This document shows positions 1-8,608 of a stretch of DNA of 64,000 nt, piece after piece. The stretch's first letter is position 1, and the number at the start of each line of letters is the position of its first letter. The position numbers were made by a program, and so were the translations under genes. The notes under the pieces are model-generated. The model ran no database searches. It was not told the DNA's origin and saw nothing but the letters and a program-made list of their open reading frames with translations. This DNA is from Aureimonas sp. AU20 (lineage in GTDB: Bacteria > Pseudomonadota > Alphaproteobacteria > Rhizobiales > Rhizobiaceae). The DNA is taken from positions 1,984,001 through 2,048,000 of the forward strand of contig NZ_CP006367.1 of the NCBI RefSeq assembly GCF_001442755.1. The letters are read 5' to 3'.

Positions 1-48
1 CCACGAAGCGGCGTTCCGCTATTCCAGCCGAAAGCGGCGACGCGTGTT

Positions 49-72
49 CGGAGCGGGGCATTCCCCGCTCCG
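49..72. repeat. Perfect 10-bp hairpin at window start
   Basis: A perfect 10-bp inverted repeat (arm CGGAGCGGGG) encloses a 4-base loop about 85 bases before the first gene. No T-run follows on either side, so it is not a convincing intrinsic terminator by itself. It may belong to the end of a gene outside the window. Nothing else is seen in bases 1-143. Confidence 0.4.
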
Positions 73-157
73 TTGCAGCGCGCTGAGCTGAGGCGGCTTG
101 GATCGCACGCTGGCGTGGGGCCGGGAACGGTCGCTTGGAAATCTGAGGAGTCGACGG

Positions 158-1339
158 GTGAAGGTTGCGATCGTCCATTACTGGCTCGTGACGATGCGGG
201 GCGGGGAGAAGGTTCTCGAAGAGCTCTGCAAGCTCTACCCGCAGGCGGACATCTTCACGCTCGTGCTGGACGAGGGGACCTTGTCTCCCATCCTGCGCAA
301 GCACAAGATCACCACGTCCTTTCTCCAGAGCATCCCCGGCAGTCGCAAGCACTACCAGAAGCTTCTGCCACTCATGCCCTTCGCGCTGGAGCAGCTCGAC
401 GTCACGGACTACGATCTGGTGATCTCCAGCGAGTCCGGGCCGGCCAAGGGGATCGTGACGCGCCCCGACGCCCTGCACATCTGCTACTGCCACTCGCCGA
501 TGCGCTACATCTGGGATCATTACCACGTGTATCGCCGCGAGCTGGGTCTGGCGTCGCGCTTCGTCTTCTCACTCGTGGCGCCTCTCCTGCGCATGTGGGA
601 CGTGACCACGGCGGCGCGTGTCGATGCCTTCGTCTCCAACTCCATGCATGTCTCGCGTCGGATCGCGCGCGTATACGGCCGCCTGTCGACGGTGATCTAC
701 CCGCCCGTCGCGGTTGAGGATTTCGAGCCCGCGAACAAGATCGAGGACTATTATCTCTGCGCCGGGCAGATCGTCACCTACAAGCGCGTGGACCTCGCCG
801 TGCAGGCCTTCACCAGGATGGGCAAGCCCCTGGTGGTGATCGGCGACGGGCCGCATCTGGAGCCCTTGCGGCGCGTGGCCGGCCCGAGCGTGAAGTTCCT
901 TGGCCGCTGCGATTTTGCGACCTTGAAGCATCACCTCAGCCACTGCCGCGCCCTCGTGTTTCCGGGCGAGGAGGATTTCGGCATCCTGCCCGTCGAGGCC
1001 ATGGCCAGCGGGCGTCCGGTGATCGCCTATGGTGCCGGCGGCGCGCTGGAAAGCATGGGGGACGAAGGCGCGGGCGTCTTCTTCACCGACCAGTCGGTGG
1101 ACGGGTTGGTGGATGCGGTGCGTCGCTTCGAGGCGCGGTTCGACGAATTCGACCCCTCGCGCATCCGAAAAAGGGCGCAGCGCTTTTCTTCGGCGCGTTT
1201 TCGCCGCGAAATGTCGGCATTCGTCGAAGCCGAGTTGGCGCGCAAGAGAAACACGTTCCGCCAGCCGGAATGGAACGAGATCGAAGCGCACGAAGACTCT
1301 TCGAACACGCTCGTGCTCACGCATGACGAGCGGGTTTGA
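158..1339 (+). CDS. Family 4 glycosyltransferase
   Basis: A retaining GT4 enzyme of the GT-B fold, likely cytoplasmic, adding a sugar from a nucleotide donor during surface-polysaccharide assembly. The N-terminal domain begins VKVAIVHYWL. The C-terminal donor domain carries GDGPHLEPL and the family motif EEDFGILPVEAMASG, with the two conserved glutamates. The frame is open further upstream, but I chose GTG at 158 because GAGGAG lies about 7 bases before it and the upstream residues do not look like protein. A Wzz/GumC-like gene follows after 33 bases, probably in the same operon. Donor and acceptor cannot be read from sequence. Confidence 0.85.
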   Translation: MKVAIVHYWLVTMRGGEKVLEELCKLYPQADIFTLVLDEGTLSPILRKHKITTSFLQSIPGSRKHYQKLLPLMPFALEQLDVTDYDLVISSESGPAKGIVTRPDALHICYCHSPMRYIWDHYHVYRRELGLASRFVFSLVAPLLRMWDVTTAARVDAFVSNSMHVSRRIARVYGRLSTVIYPPVAVEDFEPANKIEDYYLCAGQIVTYKRVDLAVQAFTRMGKPLVVIGDGPHLEPLRRVAGPSVKFLGRCDFATLKHHLSHCRALVFPGEEDFGILPVEAMASGRPVIAYGAGGALESMGDEGAGVFFTDQSVDGLVDAVRRFEARFDEFDPSRIRKRAQRFSSARFRREMSAFVEAELARKRNTFRQPEWNEIEAHEDSSNTLVLTHDERV

Positions 1340-1372
1340 GACGGATCGGCTTCGGGTGTTGGAGATCGAAAG

Positions 1373-3562
1373 ATGGAAATGAAGTTCCCGACGCCGGGTG
1401 GAGCACCCACCCAAGAAGGTCGGCCGGGACATTTGCGGGACGAGCTGTATCGCCTGATCGGCTTCGTCCGGCGGCAGGCCCTGCTGGTTGCGATCGGCGC
1501 GGGCCTCGCGGCCCTGCTCGCCGCGCTGATCCTGTTCAACACCGTGCCGACCTACCGCTCGCAGATCCGGCTTCTGTTCTCCGAGCCGCCGAACTTCCTG
1601 CAGAACGAGCGGGAGCGCGACGCGCTGACGCAGGCCGACGAATATATCGCGACGCAGATGGCGCTGATCGAATCGCGCTCCATCGCCAATCGTGTCGCAA
1701 AGGACCTGAAGCTGACCGACCGCCTGGACGAGTTGAGCCAGCGCCATGGAATTGTCAGCTCCATCCGCTCGCTCTTTGCCGGTAGCGACGCGGAACCCGC
1801 CGATCCGAGCGTGCCCGACACGGCCGAAGAGCGCGCCATCAGCTATCTCCAGAACAATCTGACCGTTTTCCGAGTGGCGCGAAGCTACGTCATCGAGATC
1901 GGCTTCGATTCCCCCGACCCCGTCCTGTCCCGCGAAGTCGCGGACGCCTATGGCAGCGCCTTCCTGGCCGATCAGGTGGCAGGGCGGCTCGACGGGCTCA
2001 ATCGCATCAGCAACTGGCTGGAAGTCCGAATCGAGGAGATCGGTCGCGGCTCGCGTCAGGCGGCCGAGGCAGTGGCGCGCTTTCGCGCCGAGAACGGGCT
2101 TGTGGCGGCTGACGGACGCCTTGTCACGGATCAGCAGCTCGAGGGCTTGAACCAGCAGCTCATCAATGCGCGCGCTAGCGTTTCGGCCGCCCAGGCGCAG
2201 GTCGAAATCTATTCCGCCGCGATGAAGGACGGCAATATCGAGACGCTGATCGGCCTGCGCCAGCGAGCCAACGGCTCCAACACGCCGGCCAACGGCGACA
2301 TCGCCAGCGACTATCTCCTTGCCGCCGAGCGCGAGCGGGCGGTGGTAGCGCGCTGGGGCGCCGAGAACGAGCAGGCGCGCGCCATCACCGCCGAAAAGCA
2401 GCGGCTGGCGAACCAAGTGCGCGCGGAAGCGCAGCGCACGCTCGACGCCTATCAGTCGGAACTCGCCCGCGCGCAGTCCGAACTCGCCGCCATCAACACC
2501 AATCTGGAAGCGGCCGCGACCAAGAGCGAAGGCGTCGGCTCCACCATGGTAACGCTTCGCACGCTGGAGCAGCGCGCGCAGTCCTTCCAGTCGCTCTACC
2601 AGAACTATCTCGGCCGGTATCAGGAACTGATCCAACAGCGCTCGCTGCCGATCGACACCGCGCGCATCATCACGACGGCGGTGCAGCCGGATTCGCCGCT
2701 CTTCCCCAAATACAAGATCGTCATGGCCCTCTCGCTCATCCTGGGCGGGGCGATGGGGGCGGTGGTGGGCGTCGGCCGCGAGTTCTTCGACCGGTCGCTG
2801 CGCAGCCGCGCCGACATCGAGGCGCATGGCGTCCCGTTCCTGGGCTACATTCCCGCACGCGGCTCGCTGCGTCGCCTCGGCTCCGCCGGGCGGTTCTCCG
2901 AGCTTTCGGATCGCGTGGCCGAGGCGCGGCACCGGTGGCTTGGACAGCGCACCCCGTCTTCGGCGAAGAAGGCCGACCGTATTCTCAACGGCACGCTGCA
3001 GCGCGTGTTGCTGGCGACCGACGCGATGCGTCTGGAGCCGATGGTGATCGCGATCTCGCCCGTCGACGGGGATCGTGCGGAACAGCAATCCTTCATCGCC
3101 CGCGCCTATGCCGAACAGCTTGCTGCCCTCGGTCATGAGGTTCTTCTGATCGCCAAGACGGGAGAGCGCACGACGGCCGGCGGCGAATCCAGCGCTCTCA
3201 TGCGCCGGGGCGTCGGCACTTCCGTCGCGCCAGAGGCGGGGCCGCAGAACCCGACCGTGGTTCAGGCGGGCAACCTGCCGATGTTCAGCCAATCCACCAA
3301 CCGCAACGGCGTCCAGGCGCTGGGCTCGGGCGTCGCGGGCCTGTCGGGCCGCTTCGACCGCGTCGTGATCGAAGGCGCGTCGCTGGACCAGCCCTTGAAC
3401 ATCTCCGCGCTGATCTCTTCGATCGACCGCTTCGTTCTGGTGGCGCGCTGGGGCGCGGTGCCGCGTCAGTCTCTGGGCGAGGCCGTTCGCGCCATCCATG
3501 GGCTGCGCGCCAAATGCGCCGGCGTGATCCTGGACGAGGCGGAGGTCGGCAAGATCAACTGA
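1373..3562 (+). CDS. Wzz/GumC-type polysaccharide co-polymerase with degenerate kinase-like tail
   Basis: An inner-membrane protein controlling chain length and export of polysaccharide. It has a cytoplasmic N-terminus, TM1 at about residues 35-58 (LLVAIGAGLAALLAALIL), a long periplasmic coiled-coil region (about 60-445), and TM2 around 450-470 (KIVMALSLILGGAMGAVVG). A cytoplasmic domain of about 250 residues resembles a BY-kinase fold, but where a Walker A should be it reads SPVDGDRAEQQS. There is no GxxGxGKS and no tyrosine-rich tail, so kinase activity is unlikely. It follows the GT4 gene and ends at a strong terminator. It is longer than plain Wzz and closer to the exopolysaccharide-transport GumC/ExoP class. 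Confidence 0.85.
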   Translation: MEMKFPTPGGAPTQEGRPGHLRDELYRLIGFVRRQALLVAIGAGLAALLAALILFNTVPTYRSQIRLLFSEPPNFLQNERERDALTQADEYIATQMALIESRSIANRVAKDLKLTDRLDELSQRHGIVSSIRSLFAGSDAEPADPSVPDTAEERAISYLQNNLTVFRVARSYVIEIGFDSPDPVLSREVADAYGSAFLADQVAGRLDGLNRISNWLEVRIEEIGRGSRQAAEAVARFRAENGLVAADGRLVTDQQLEGLNQQLINARASVSAAQAQVEIYSAAMKDGNIETLIGLRQRANGSNTPANGDIASDYLLAAERERAVVARWGAENEQARAITAEKQRLANQVRAEAQRTLDAYQSELARAQSELAAINTNLEAAATKSEGVGSTMVTLRTLEQRAQSFQSLYQNYLGRYQELIQQRSLPIDTARIITTAVQPDSPLFPKYKIVMALSLILGGAMGAVVGVGREFFDRSLRSRADIEAHGVPFLGYIPARGSLRRLGSAGRFSELSDRVAEARHRWLGQRTPSSAKKADRILNGTLQRVLLATDAMRLEPMVIAISPVDGDRAEQQSFIARAYAEQLAALGHEVLLIAKTGERTTAGGESSALMRRGVGTSVAPEAGPQNPTVVQAGNLPMFSQSTNRNGVQALGSGVAGLSGRFDRVVIEGASLDQPLNISALISSIDRFVLVARWGAVPRQSLGEAVRAIHGLRAKCAGVILDEAEVGKIN

Positions 3563-3587
3563 TCTCGCCCGTTTCAAGGCTCAATCC

Positions 3588-3622
3588 AAAGCCCGCGTGT
3601 TGCGAGACACGCGGGCTTTTTC
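3588..3622 (+). terminator. Intrinsic terminator after the GT4-Wzz operon
   Basis: A perfect 13-bp stem (arm AAAGCCCGCGTGT, 3588-3600 and 3607-3619) with a 6-base loop is followed by TTTTTC. It lies 26 bases after the stop of the Wzz-like gene. Confidence 0.85.
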
Positions 3623-3704
3623 GTGCGGGGTGTTCTTTTGGATAGAGCCTTTCGAGGCGTTTGCGAAAGGCTGCGTTCAGCAGCGTCTTGAGACGGCGAC
3701 CCAA

Positions 3705-3741
3705 ATAGAAACGCCCCGGCAAGTCGGCTTGCCGGGGCGTC
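3705..3741 (-). terminator. Intrinsic terminator of the minus-strand polysaccharide operon
   Basis: A perfect 13-bp stem (arm ACGCCCCGGCAAG, 3712-3724 and 3729-3741) has a tetraloop. Read on the minus strand it is followed by TTCTATTT. It sits about 60 bases beyond the last gene of the flippase-to-glycosyltransferase operon, so the two convergent units are separated by two terminators. Confidence 0.75.
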
Positions 3742-3803
3742 GGGAAGTTGGGTTCAATGCCTGGCCGCCTTGCAGAGAGGGTCCGGGCGAACGGGCAAAA
3801 CCC

Positions 3804-4748
3804 TTACCGGAAGAACGTCTCGCGCACCTGCTGCGAGAACATCTCGCGCTCGCCGGAGACGAAGTCGCGATAAGGCGCCTGGGCTGCGAAATGCGTGTCG
3901 AAATCCCCGAACACCTCGCCCACCAGCTTGCCGAAGCGCTGCTCGAGCGAAGGGTCGATGGCCAGCTTGTACTGGTCCTGCAGGGGCATGTCCTCGGCGA
4001 AGGCCGCCGAGCCGCGGCGTCCCGCGATCACCACCGTGCCGAGCGAGGCCGCCTCGCGCGGCAGGCGATCCTTGCCGGGATGCTCGCCGAAATCGATGTA
4101 GATCTTGGCGCGGGAGAAGGCGTCCTCCACCTCGGCCTTGGTCATGTTGATGATAGGCTTGAAGGTCAGCCCGGGATGGGCGTGCTGCAGCCGCTCGGTG
4201 ATCGGCAGGCCCTTTTTGGGATTGTAGAGGATGATATCCTCGCGCGCCGGTCCGCCCGACTGCGGCGGCACCACGGACAGATAATCCGACAGGATGCCGC
4301 CCGACACGCCCCAGCGCTCCAGGCAATTGCGGGCATAGTGGGACTGGAAGAGATGGCGCGTGCCCGACAGGGTCTGCGCCTTGACGAGCGAGCGCTTGTA
4401 GGTGTTGGCGGCGATCCGCTTCGCGCCCGAACGCTGCGACAGGAAAAAGTCGAAGCTCAGCCACCAGATGAAGCGCTCGGCCTTGCTAAAGAGCGGGAAC
4501 TGGCGAACCATCGTCTCGGGACCGACGAGACAGTCGTTCTTGCCGAGCTTCAGTTCCTTCATCGGCGGCGTGTCGTAGACGCGGTAGCGCTCGGGGACGG
4601 GCGCTTCCGGGTCGGGCACATAGTGGATATAGGCGTCGCCGCCCTGGCGCCGGATTTCGTGCACCAGCTGGTGAAGCAGTTCCGGGCCGCCCGTTTGAAC
4701 GCCGGACGGCGCAAGAACCGCGATCTTGCCATAGGCGCAGGTGGTCAT
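3804..4748 (-). CDS. Glycosyltransferase-like protein of polysaccharide locus
   Basis: A 314-residue soluble protein that I do not recognise as a defined GT family. It opens like a GT-B N-terminal domain (GKIAVLAPSGVQTGGPELLHQL, where GG-ELL is typical). Later segments resemble a donor-side domain (DIILYNPKKGLPIT, then IYIDFGEHPGKDRLPREAASLGTVVIAGRRGSAAF), including the glycine-rich turn and E/R of the sugar-nucleotide site. ATG 4748 has GGAG about 8 bases before it. It lies 43 bases downstream of the GT2 gene and is last in the minus-strand operon. A glycosyltransferase is inferred from fold-like motifs and context; a modifying enzyme is possible. Confidence 0.6.
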   Translation of the reverse strand: MTTCAYGKIAVLAPSGVQTGGPELLHQLVHEIRRQGGDAYIHYVPDPEAPVPERYRVYDTPPMKELKLGKNDCLVGPETMVRQFPLFSKAERFIWWLSFDFFLSQRSGAKRIAANTYKRSLVKAQTLSGTRHLFQSHYARNCLERWGVSGGILSDYLSVVPPQSGGPAREDIILYNPKKGLPITERLQHAHPGLTFKPIINMTKAEVEDAFSRAKIYIDFGEHPGKDRLPREAASLGTVVIAGRRGSAAFAEDMPLQDQYKLAIDPSLEQRFGKLVGEVFGDFDTHFAAQAPYRDFVSGEREMFSQQVRETFFR

Positions 4749-4791
4749 TCAGAAGCTCCGGGACGAGGGGTCGAGACAGAAGGCTTGGAAA

Positions 4792-5868
4792 TCATCGTGC
4801 CGGCGGAGCCGGCGCGGCGGTGGTCGCCGTGTGGGCGTCCTTGGGCGTGATGGCGTCGACCGGCAGCCGGCAAACGCCGATCAGAAAATCCTTCAACAGC
4901 ACGTTGCGGCCAAAGCCGGTCTCGCCGGCATAGGCTCTTTCGGCCTGAAGCCGGCGGAAGGTGGAAAGACGGTCGCCCAAGCGCGGCGCGCGGTAGATCC
5001 GGTCGCGATCGGCGTAGAGACGCGCCAAGCGGTCCCAGTACTGCGCAGCCGCATGGGCGTGCGAACGGATTGAGACGTCCTGCGCCGCGCTTTCCACCTC
5101 CCGCAGGAGGGCGGCGCGATGGGCGGCGATCGTGTGGTGCATCGCCATGATCTCGGCGGAGGCCACGAGCTTGCCGCGCAGGCGCAGCAGGAGGCCCTTG
5201 CGCAGGCCCCCATAGGCGTTCTTGCCATGCTGGCGGTAGCGCACGAGGCGAGCGGGCAGCGCCACGGTGGAGCCGAAGCTGTCGCCTAGGAAATGCGCCC
5301 AGCGGTCATGAGACAGGGGCGAGCCGACCGCGTGATTGTCGAGCCCACGTCGCTCGGACGGGATGAGATCGAGCAGATAGCGGCGGAACACCTGGGTCAG
5401 GCCGAAATACACGTCCCACGGGGGCAGCGAGAGGGAGGGACGCAGCTCGAACTGGGATATGCCCTGGTCGAACGTGCCGATCTCCCGCGACTCGCCGTCG
5501 ATCAGCGAGGCGGCGTGAACGCAGAGAACGGCATTGTGCCGCTCCATCTCGTCGATGCAGGTCTTGAGCTTTTCCGGCAGCCACTCGTCGTCCTGATCGC
5601 AGAAGGCGACATAGTCGCCCCGGCACAGCTTGGTGGCGGAGAGGAAGTTCTCGCCATAGCCGAGCCGGGTCTGGTTCTGCTTGATGCGGACCTCGAAGGG
5701 CGCGGAGGCGGCGAAATCGCGCACGATGTCGAGCGTCTTATCGCTCGACCCGTCGTCCGCGACGATCAGCTCCATCGGCGTCAGCGTCTGCGCGCGCAGG
5801 CTCTCCAACTGGGCGCCGATATATCGAGCGCCGTTGTAGGTCGCCATCACGATCGAAACCGATGCCAT
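4792..5868 (-). CDS. Family 2 glycosyltransferase
   Basis: An inverting GT-A enzyme of the WcaA/rhamnosyltransferase-like type. The N-terminus reads SIVMATYNGARYIGAQLESL, the nucleotide-binding segment ELIVADDGSSDKT is present, and the metal-binding DQDDEW follows, all in canonical order. A C-terminal extension of about 100 residues is rich in Arg and Ala. A GTG at 5898 would overlap the glf stop by four bases. I prefer ATG 5868 because GGAGA precedes it by about 8 bases and the fold begins immediately after. It lies 27 bases after glf. It likely adds a residue, perhaps galactofuranose since glf is its neighbour, but the sugar is not determinable here. Confidence 0.82.
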   Translation of the reverse strand: MASVSIVMATYNGARYIGAQLESLRAQTLTPMELIVADDGSSDKTLDIVRDFAASAPFEVRIKQNQTRLGYGENFLSATKLCRGDYVAFCDQDDEWLPEKLKTCIDEMERHNAVLCVHAASLIDGESREIGTFDQGISQFELRPSLSLPPWDVYFGLTQVFRRYLLDLIPSERRGLDNHAVGSPLSHDRWAHFLGDSFGSTVALPARLVRYRQHGKNAYGGLRKGLLLRLRGKLVASAEIMAMHHTIAAHRAALLREVESAAQDVSIRSHAHAAAQYWDRLARLYADRDRIYRAPRLGDRLSTFRRLQAERAYAGETGFGRNVLLKDFLIGVCRLPVDAITPKDAHTATTAAPAPPAR

Positions 5869-5894
5869 CGAAGCGTCTCCGCGCGCCGCCGAAC

Positions 5895-7052
5895 TCACGC
5901 CGCGCTGGCCGGCGCGAGCTGCTTCTCGAACAGGGCCAGGGCGCGGCCGCAGGCCTGGTCCATGTTGTAATAGGCATAGTCGCCGAGGCGCCCGGCGAAC
6001 CAGACCTTGCCCGCCAGATCCCGCGCCATCTGCTGATAGGGCTGGAGCGCCTGCGAAGTGCCTTCGGTCGGGATGGGATAATAGGGCTCGTTGGTGCCCG
6101 GCACATAGGCTTCCGGGTATTCCTCGACCAGCACCGAGCCTTCGCCCTTCTGGCCGGTCAGATGCTTGAACTCGGTGATGCGCGTGAAGCCGAACTCGTT
6201 GGGGTAGTTCACCGTGCCGACGGCCTGGGCAAAACGCTCTTCCGATTCCACCAGACGGAAGCGCAGGCTGCGATAGGGCAGGGCGCCGTGCTCGTAGCGG
6301 AAATACTCGTCGATCGGCCCGGTGAAGACGGTCTTGGCATCGGGATAGGAAGCGCGCACGTCGTCATACTCCGTGCCGAGCGAAACGGTGATGTTGGGAT
6401 GGTCGAGAATGCGCTTGAACATGGCGGTGTAGCCGTCCACCGGCATCGCCTGGAACCGGTCCTGAAAGTAGCGGTCGTCGCGGCTGACATGAATCGGCAC
6501 GCGGGCGCTGACGGAGGGCGCCAGATCCTCCGGCTTCAAGCCCCATTGCTTGAACGTGTAGTTCTCGAAGACGCGGGAATAGACATAGTCGGCAAGGAAG
6601 GTCAGTTCCGGGTTGCCGTCCTGGCGCATCTTCAGGATCGGAACCTTAGTGCCGTAGCCATAGGCGTCGATCAGCGATTCGCTGAGGCGCTCCGCCATCT
6701 TGGCGGGGAAAAGGTCGACCAGCGTGTTCAAGTTGAACGGGATCGGCGTGTAGCGCCCGTCCACATGAGCCAGCACGTGGTGGAAATACGGCCGCCATTC
6801 CGTGAAGCGCGACAGATAGGTCCAGATCGCCTCGCTATTCGTATGGAAGATGTGGGGCCCATACTTGTGGACGAGAACGCCGTAGGCACCGGGGTAGTCA
6901 TAGGCGTTGCCGGCAATGTGGTCGCGCCGGTCGATCACCAGAACCTTCTGGTCCAGGACGGAGGCGATCCGCTCGGCTAGGACCGCGCCGGTAAAACCCG
7001 CACCGACGATGACCCATTTGGGCTTGCTCAAGGATAGCATCTGTCCGCTCAT
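5895..7052 (-). CDS. glf: UDP-galactopyranose mutase
   Basis: A flavoenzyme that interconverts UDP-galactopyranose and UDP-galactofuranose, supplying Galf for surface glycans. The N-terminal FAD-binding motif is WVIVGAGFTGAVLAER. Downstream are RRDHIAGNAYDY, GPHIFHTNS (the His loop over the flavin), TGPIDEYF and the C-terminal AGRLGDYAYYNMDQACGRAL, all family signatures in order. The length (385 residues) is normal. ATG 7052 is used; ATG 7040 is possible. The 89-base gap to the upstream polymerase gene contains an AT-rich stretch and a TTGACT hexamer, so an internal promoter is possible. Its presence implies a Galf-containing polymer. Confidence 0.95.
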   Translation of the reverse strand: MSGQMLSLSKPKWVIVGAGFTGAVLAERIASVLDQKVLVIDRRDHIAGNAYDYPGAYGVLVHKYGPHIFHTNSEAIWTYLSRFTEWRPYFHHVLAHVDGRYTPIPFNLNTLVDLFPAKMAERLSESLIDAYGYGTKVPILKMRQDGNPELTFLADYVYSRVFENYTFKQWGLKPEDLAPSVSARVPIHVSRDDRYFQDRFQAMPVDGYTAMFKRILDHPNITVSLGTEYDDVRASYPDAKTVFTGPIDEYFRYEHGALPYRSLRFRLVESEERFAQAVGTVNYPNEFGFTRITEFKHLTGQKGEGSVLVEEYPEAYVPGTNEPYYPIPTEGTSQALQPYQQMARDLAGKVWFAGRLGDYAYYNMDQACGRALALFEKQLAPASAA

Positions 7053-7141
7053 ATCGCTTCGATGGTGCAAGGCAACATCGTGGTTACTGTAAGTCAAGCA
7101 AGGATTATTTTTATTCCTGGTAAACAGGAAGACGAAACACT

Positions 7142-8590
7142 TCAGGCTGGTGAAATGCCGCCTCGATCGACCTGATTGTAGGAAAGGGAGTGCGTGCCGA
7201 GCGACGACATGTATGGCTCGGTGCGCGGCCGCCCGACGGCCAGCATCATGCCCAGCGTCATCGCCGTGATCGGCCCGAAATCGGGGCTCGTGCCGATCAG
7301 GATGCCGATCAGAAAGGTGGGCAGAAGCGCCCAGCGGCCAGAAGTGAGAAGCGCCGCGCCTTGCTTGTCCCCCAGGGGGCGCCGGCGCAGGTAGCAGCAG
7401 ATCACGAAGGCCGCGAACAGGAAGGCGCCGAGATAGCCTGTGTTGCTGGCGAGCGCGACCCAGAAGTTGGAGGCGCGCGCGCTGCCGACGCCGATCCCCA
7501 AGCCCCAGGACGAGCCGAGCGCCTCCCAGGCCGTGCGCGTCCACATGCTGCGCTCCTCGAAGGAACTCGAGGTCGTCTTCGACACGAGAATGTCGTCGAG
7601 AACGAAGCCGATGCGATCGATCAGCGCCGGCTGAAACAGGACCAGCGCGACGACCACCACGACCGCCAGAAGCGCCACGATCGCCTCCACCGTCAGGTGG
7701 TCCATCGTGCCCGGATCGAAGCGCACCAGCCGCCAGAGCCATTCCAGCCCCACCGCGCCCATGAAGATGCCGAGCCCGGCATAGGCCGCCGAGGACGAGG
7801 ACAGGACGGCGAAGACGGCGAGAATGGCGCAGGCCGGCAGCGCCAGGACCCGAAGCGGGTCGCCCGGCGAAAAGGCGCGGCGCGCGAAGAACAGGAGCGC
7901 CAGAAGCACGACGCAGGTGCTGCCGAAGGCCGAGGCCTCTGGCATCAGGCCGACGACGCGCCGCGCCCCGAGCACCTCGGCGTCCACCAGCAGCGCATAA
8001 GTCGCGGTGCGGAAGGCATCGAGCAGCGCATCCAGCGGAACGAAGCTGTTGGCGAAATCGAGAATGCCGGTGCCGATCGTGACCAGGCAGCCCATCAGGA
8101 TGGCGCGCGGTAGAAGCGAGCGGCTGCGCGCGTCGCGAAGGCCGACCGAGACCGTCAGCGCCGTCACGATCGAGATCGTGAGATAGGCGAGCTGCGAGAC
8201 GTTCTGCGTGCTGGGATAAAGCGGGGCGAGCGGCCCCTCGATGGCGCGGACCGGGACCACTAGGATTTCGCCCGCGAAAAGGCGTGGCATGATCAGAGTG
8301 GTCAGGATGCAGACGAGAAGAAACAGGAATAGGAAGGCCTGCGACCGGGGCCGCAGCATGAGATGGAGCAGGAAGCCGGTCTGCCCGGGCGCCATCAGGA
8401 TGCGCAGGGACAGAAGCGCCGCGACGATCGGCAAGGGCGTGAAGGTCAGCCCCGCCGTCAGCGCCGGTGGAACGGCGGCAAGCGAGCCGAAGGGGATGGC
8501 GCAGAAGAACAGGGTGACCAGTGCCGGCACCCCGCGAACGAAGGCGATCGAGACGAGAAGCCAGAAGACGAGAAGAACGAGGGCCGCCAT
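7142..8590 (-). CDS. O-antigen ligase/polymerase (Wzy/WaaL-like) membrane protein
   Basis: A polytopic inner-membrane protein of 482 residues with roughly 10-12 hydrophobic segments and a large periplasmic loop around residues 340-375, the usual plan of Wzy polymerases and O-antigen ligases. The region RSMWTRTAWEALGSSWGLGIGVG matches the conserved G-x-G-x-G turn of the ligase/polymerase Wzy_C region. ATG 8590 is preceded by GGGAG. It lies 18 bases behind the flippase gene in one operon. Polymerase versus ligase cannot be decided from sequence; next to a flippase and Galf synthesis, polymerase is the better guess. Confidence 0.8.
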   Translation of the reverse strand: MAALVLLVFWLLVSIAFVRGVPALVTLFFCAIPFGSLAAVPPALTAGLTFTPLPIVAALLSLRILMAPGQTGFLLHLMLRPRSQAFLFLFLLVCILTTLIMPRLFAGEILVVPVRAIEGPLAPLYPSTQNVSQLAYLTISIVTALTVSVGLRDARSRSLLPRAILMGCLVTIGTGILDFANSFVPLDALLDAFRTATYALLVDAEVLGARRVVGLMPEASAFGSTCVVLLALLFFARRAFSPGDPLRVLALPACAILAVFAVLSSSSAAYAGLGIFMGAVGLEWLWRLVRFDPGTMDHLTVEAIVALLAVVVVVALVLFQPALIDRIGFVLDDILVSKTTSSSFEERSMWTRTAWEALGSSWGLGIGVGSARASNFWVALASNTGYLGAFLFAAFVICCYLRRRPLGDKQGAALLTSGRWALLPTFLIGILIGTSPDFGPITAMTLGMMLAVGRPRTEPYMSSLGTHSLSYNQVDRGGISPA

Positions 8591-8608
8591 CGAACGCCGC
8601 GCTCCCTG

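Noticed and set aside
569..3577. Very long minus-strand open frame (about 1000 codons) opposite the GT4 and Wzz genes
   Set aside because: It is an antisense shadow of two well-supported genes in high-GC DNA, with no domain and no ribosome site.
7086..7135. TTCCTG/CAGGAA hairpin near TTATTTTTATT between polymerase and glf genes as a terminator
   Set aside because: The T-rich stretch lies on the wrong side of the stem for the strand transcribed, so it is more likely part of an AT-rich promoter-like patch.
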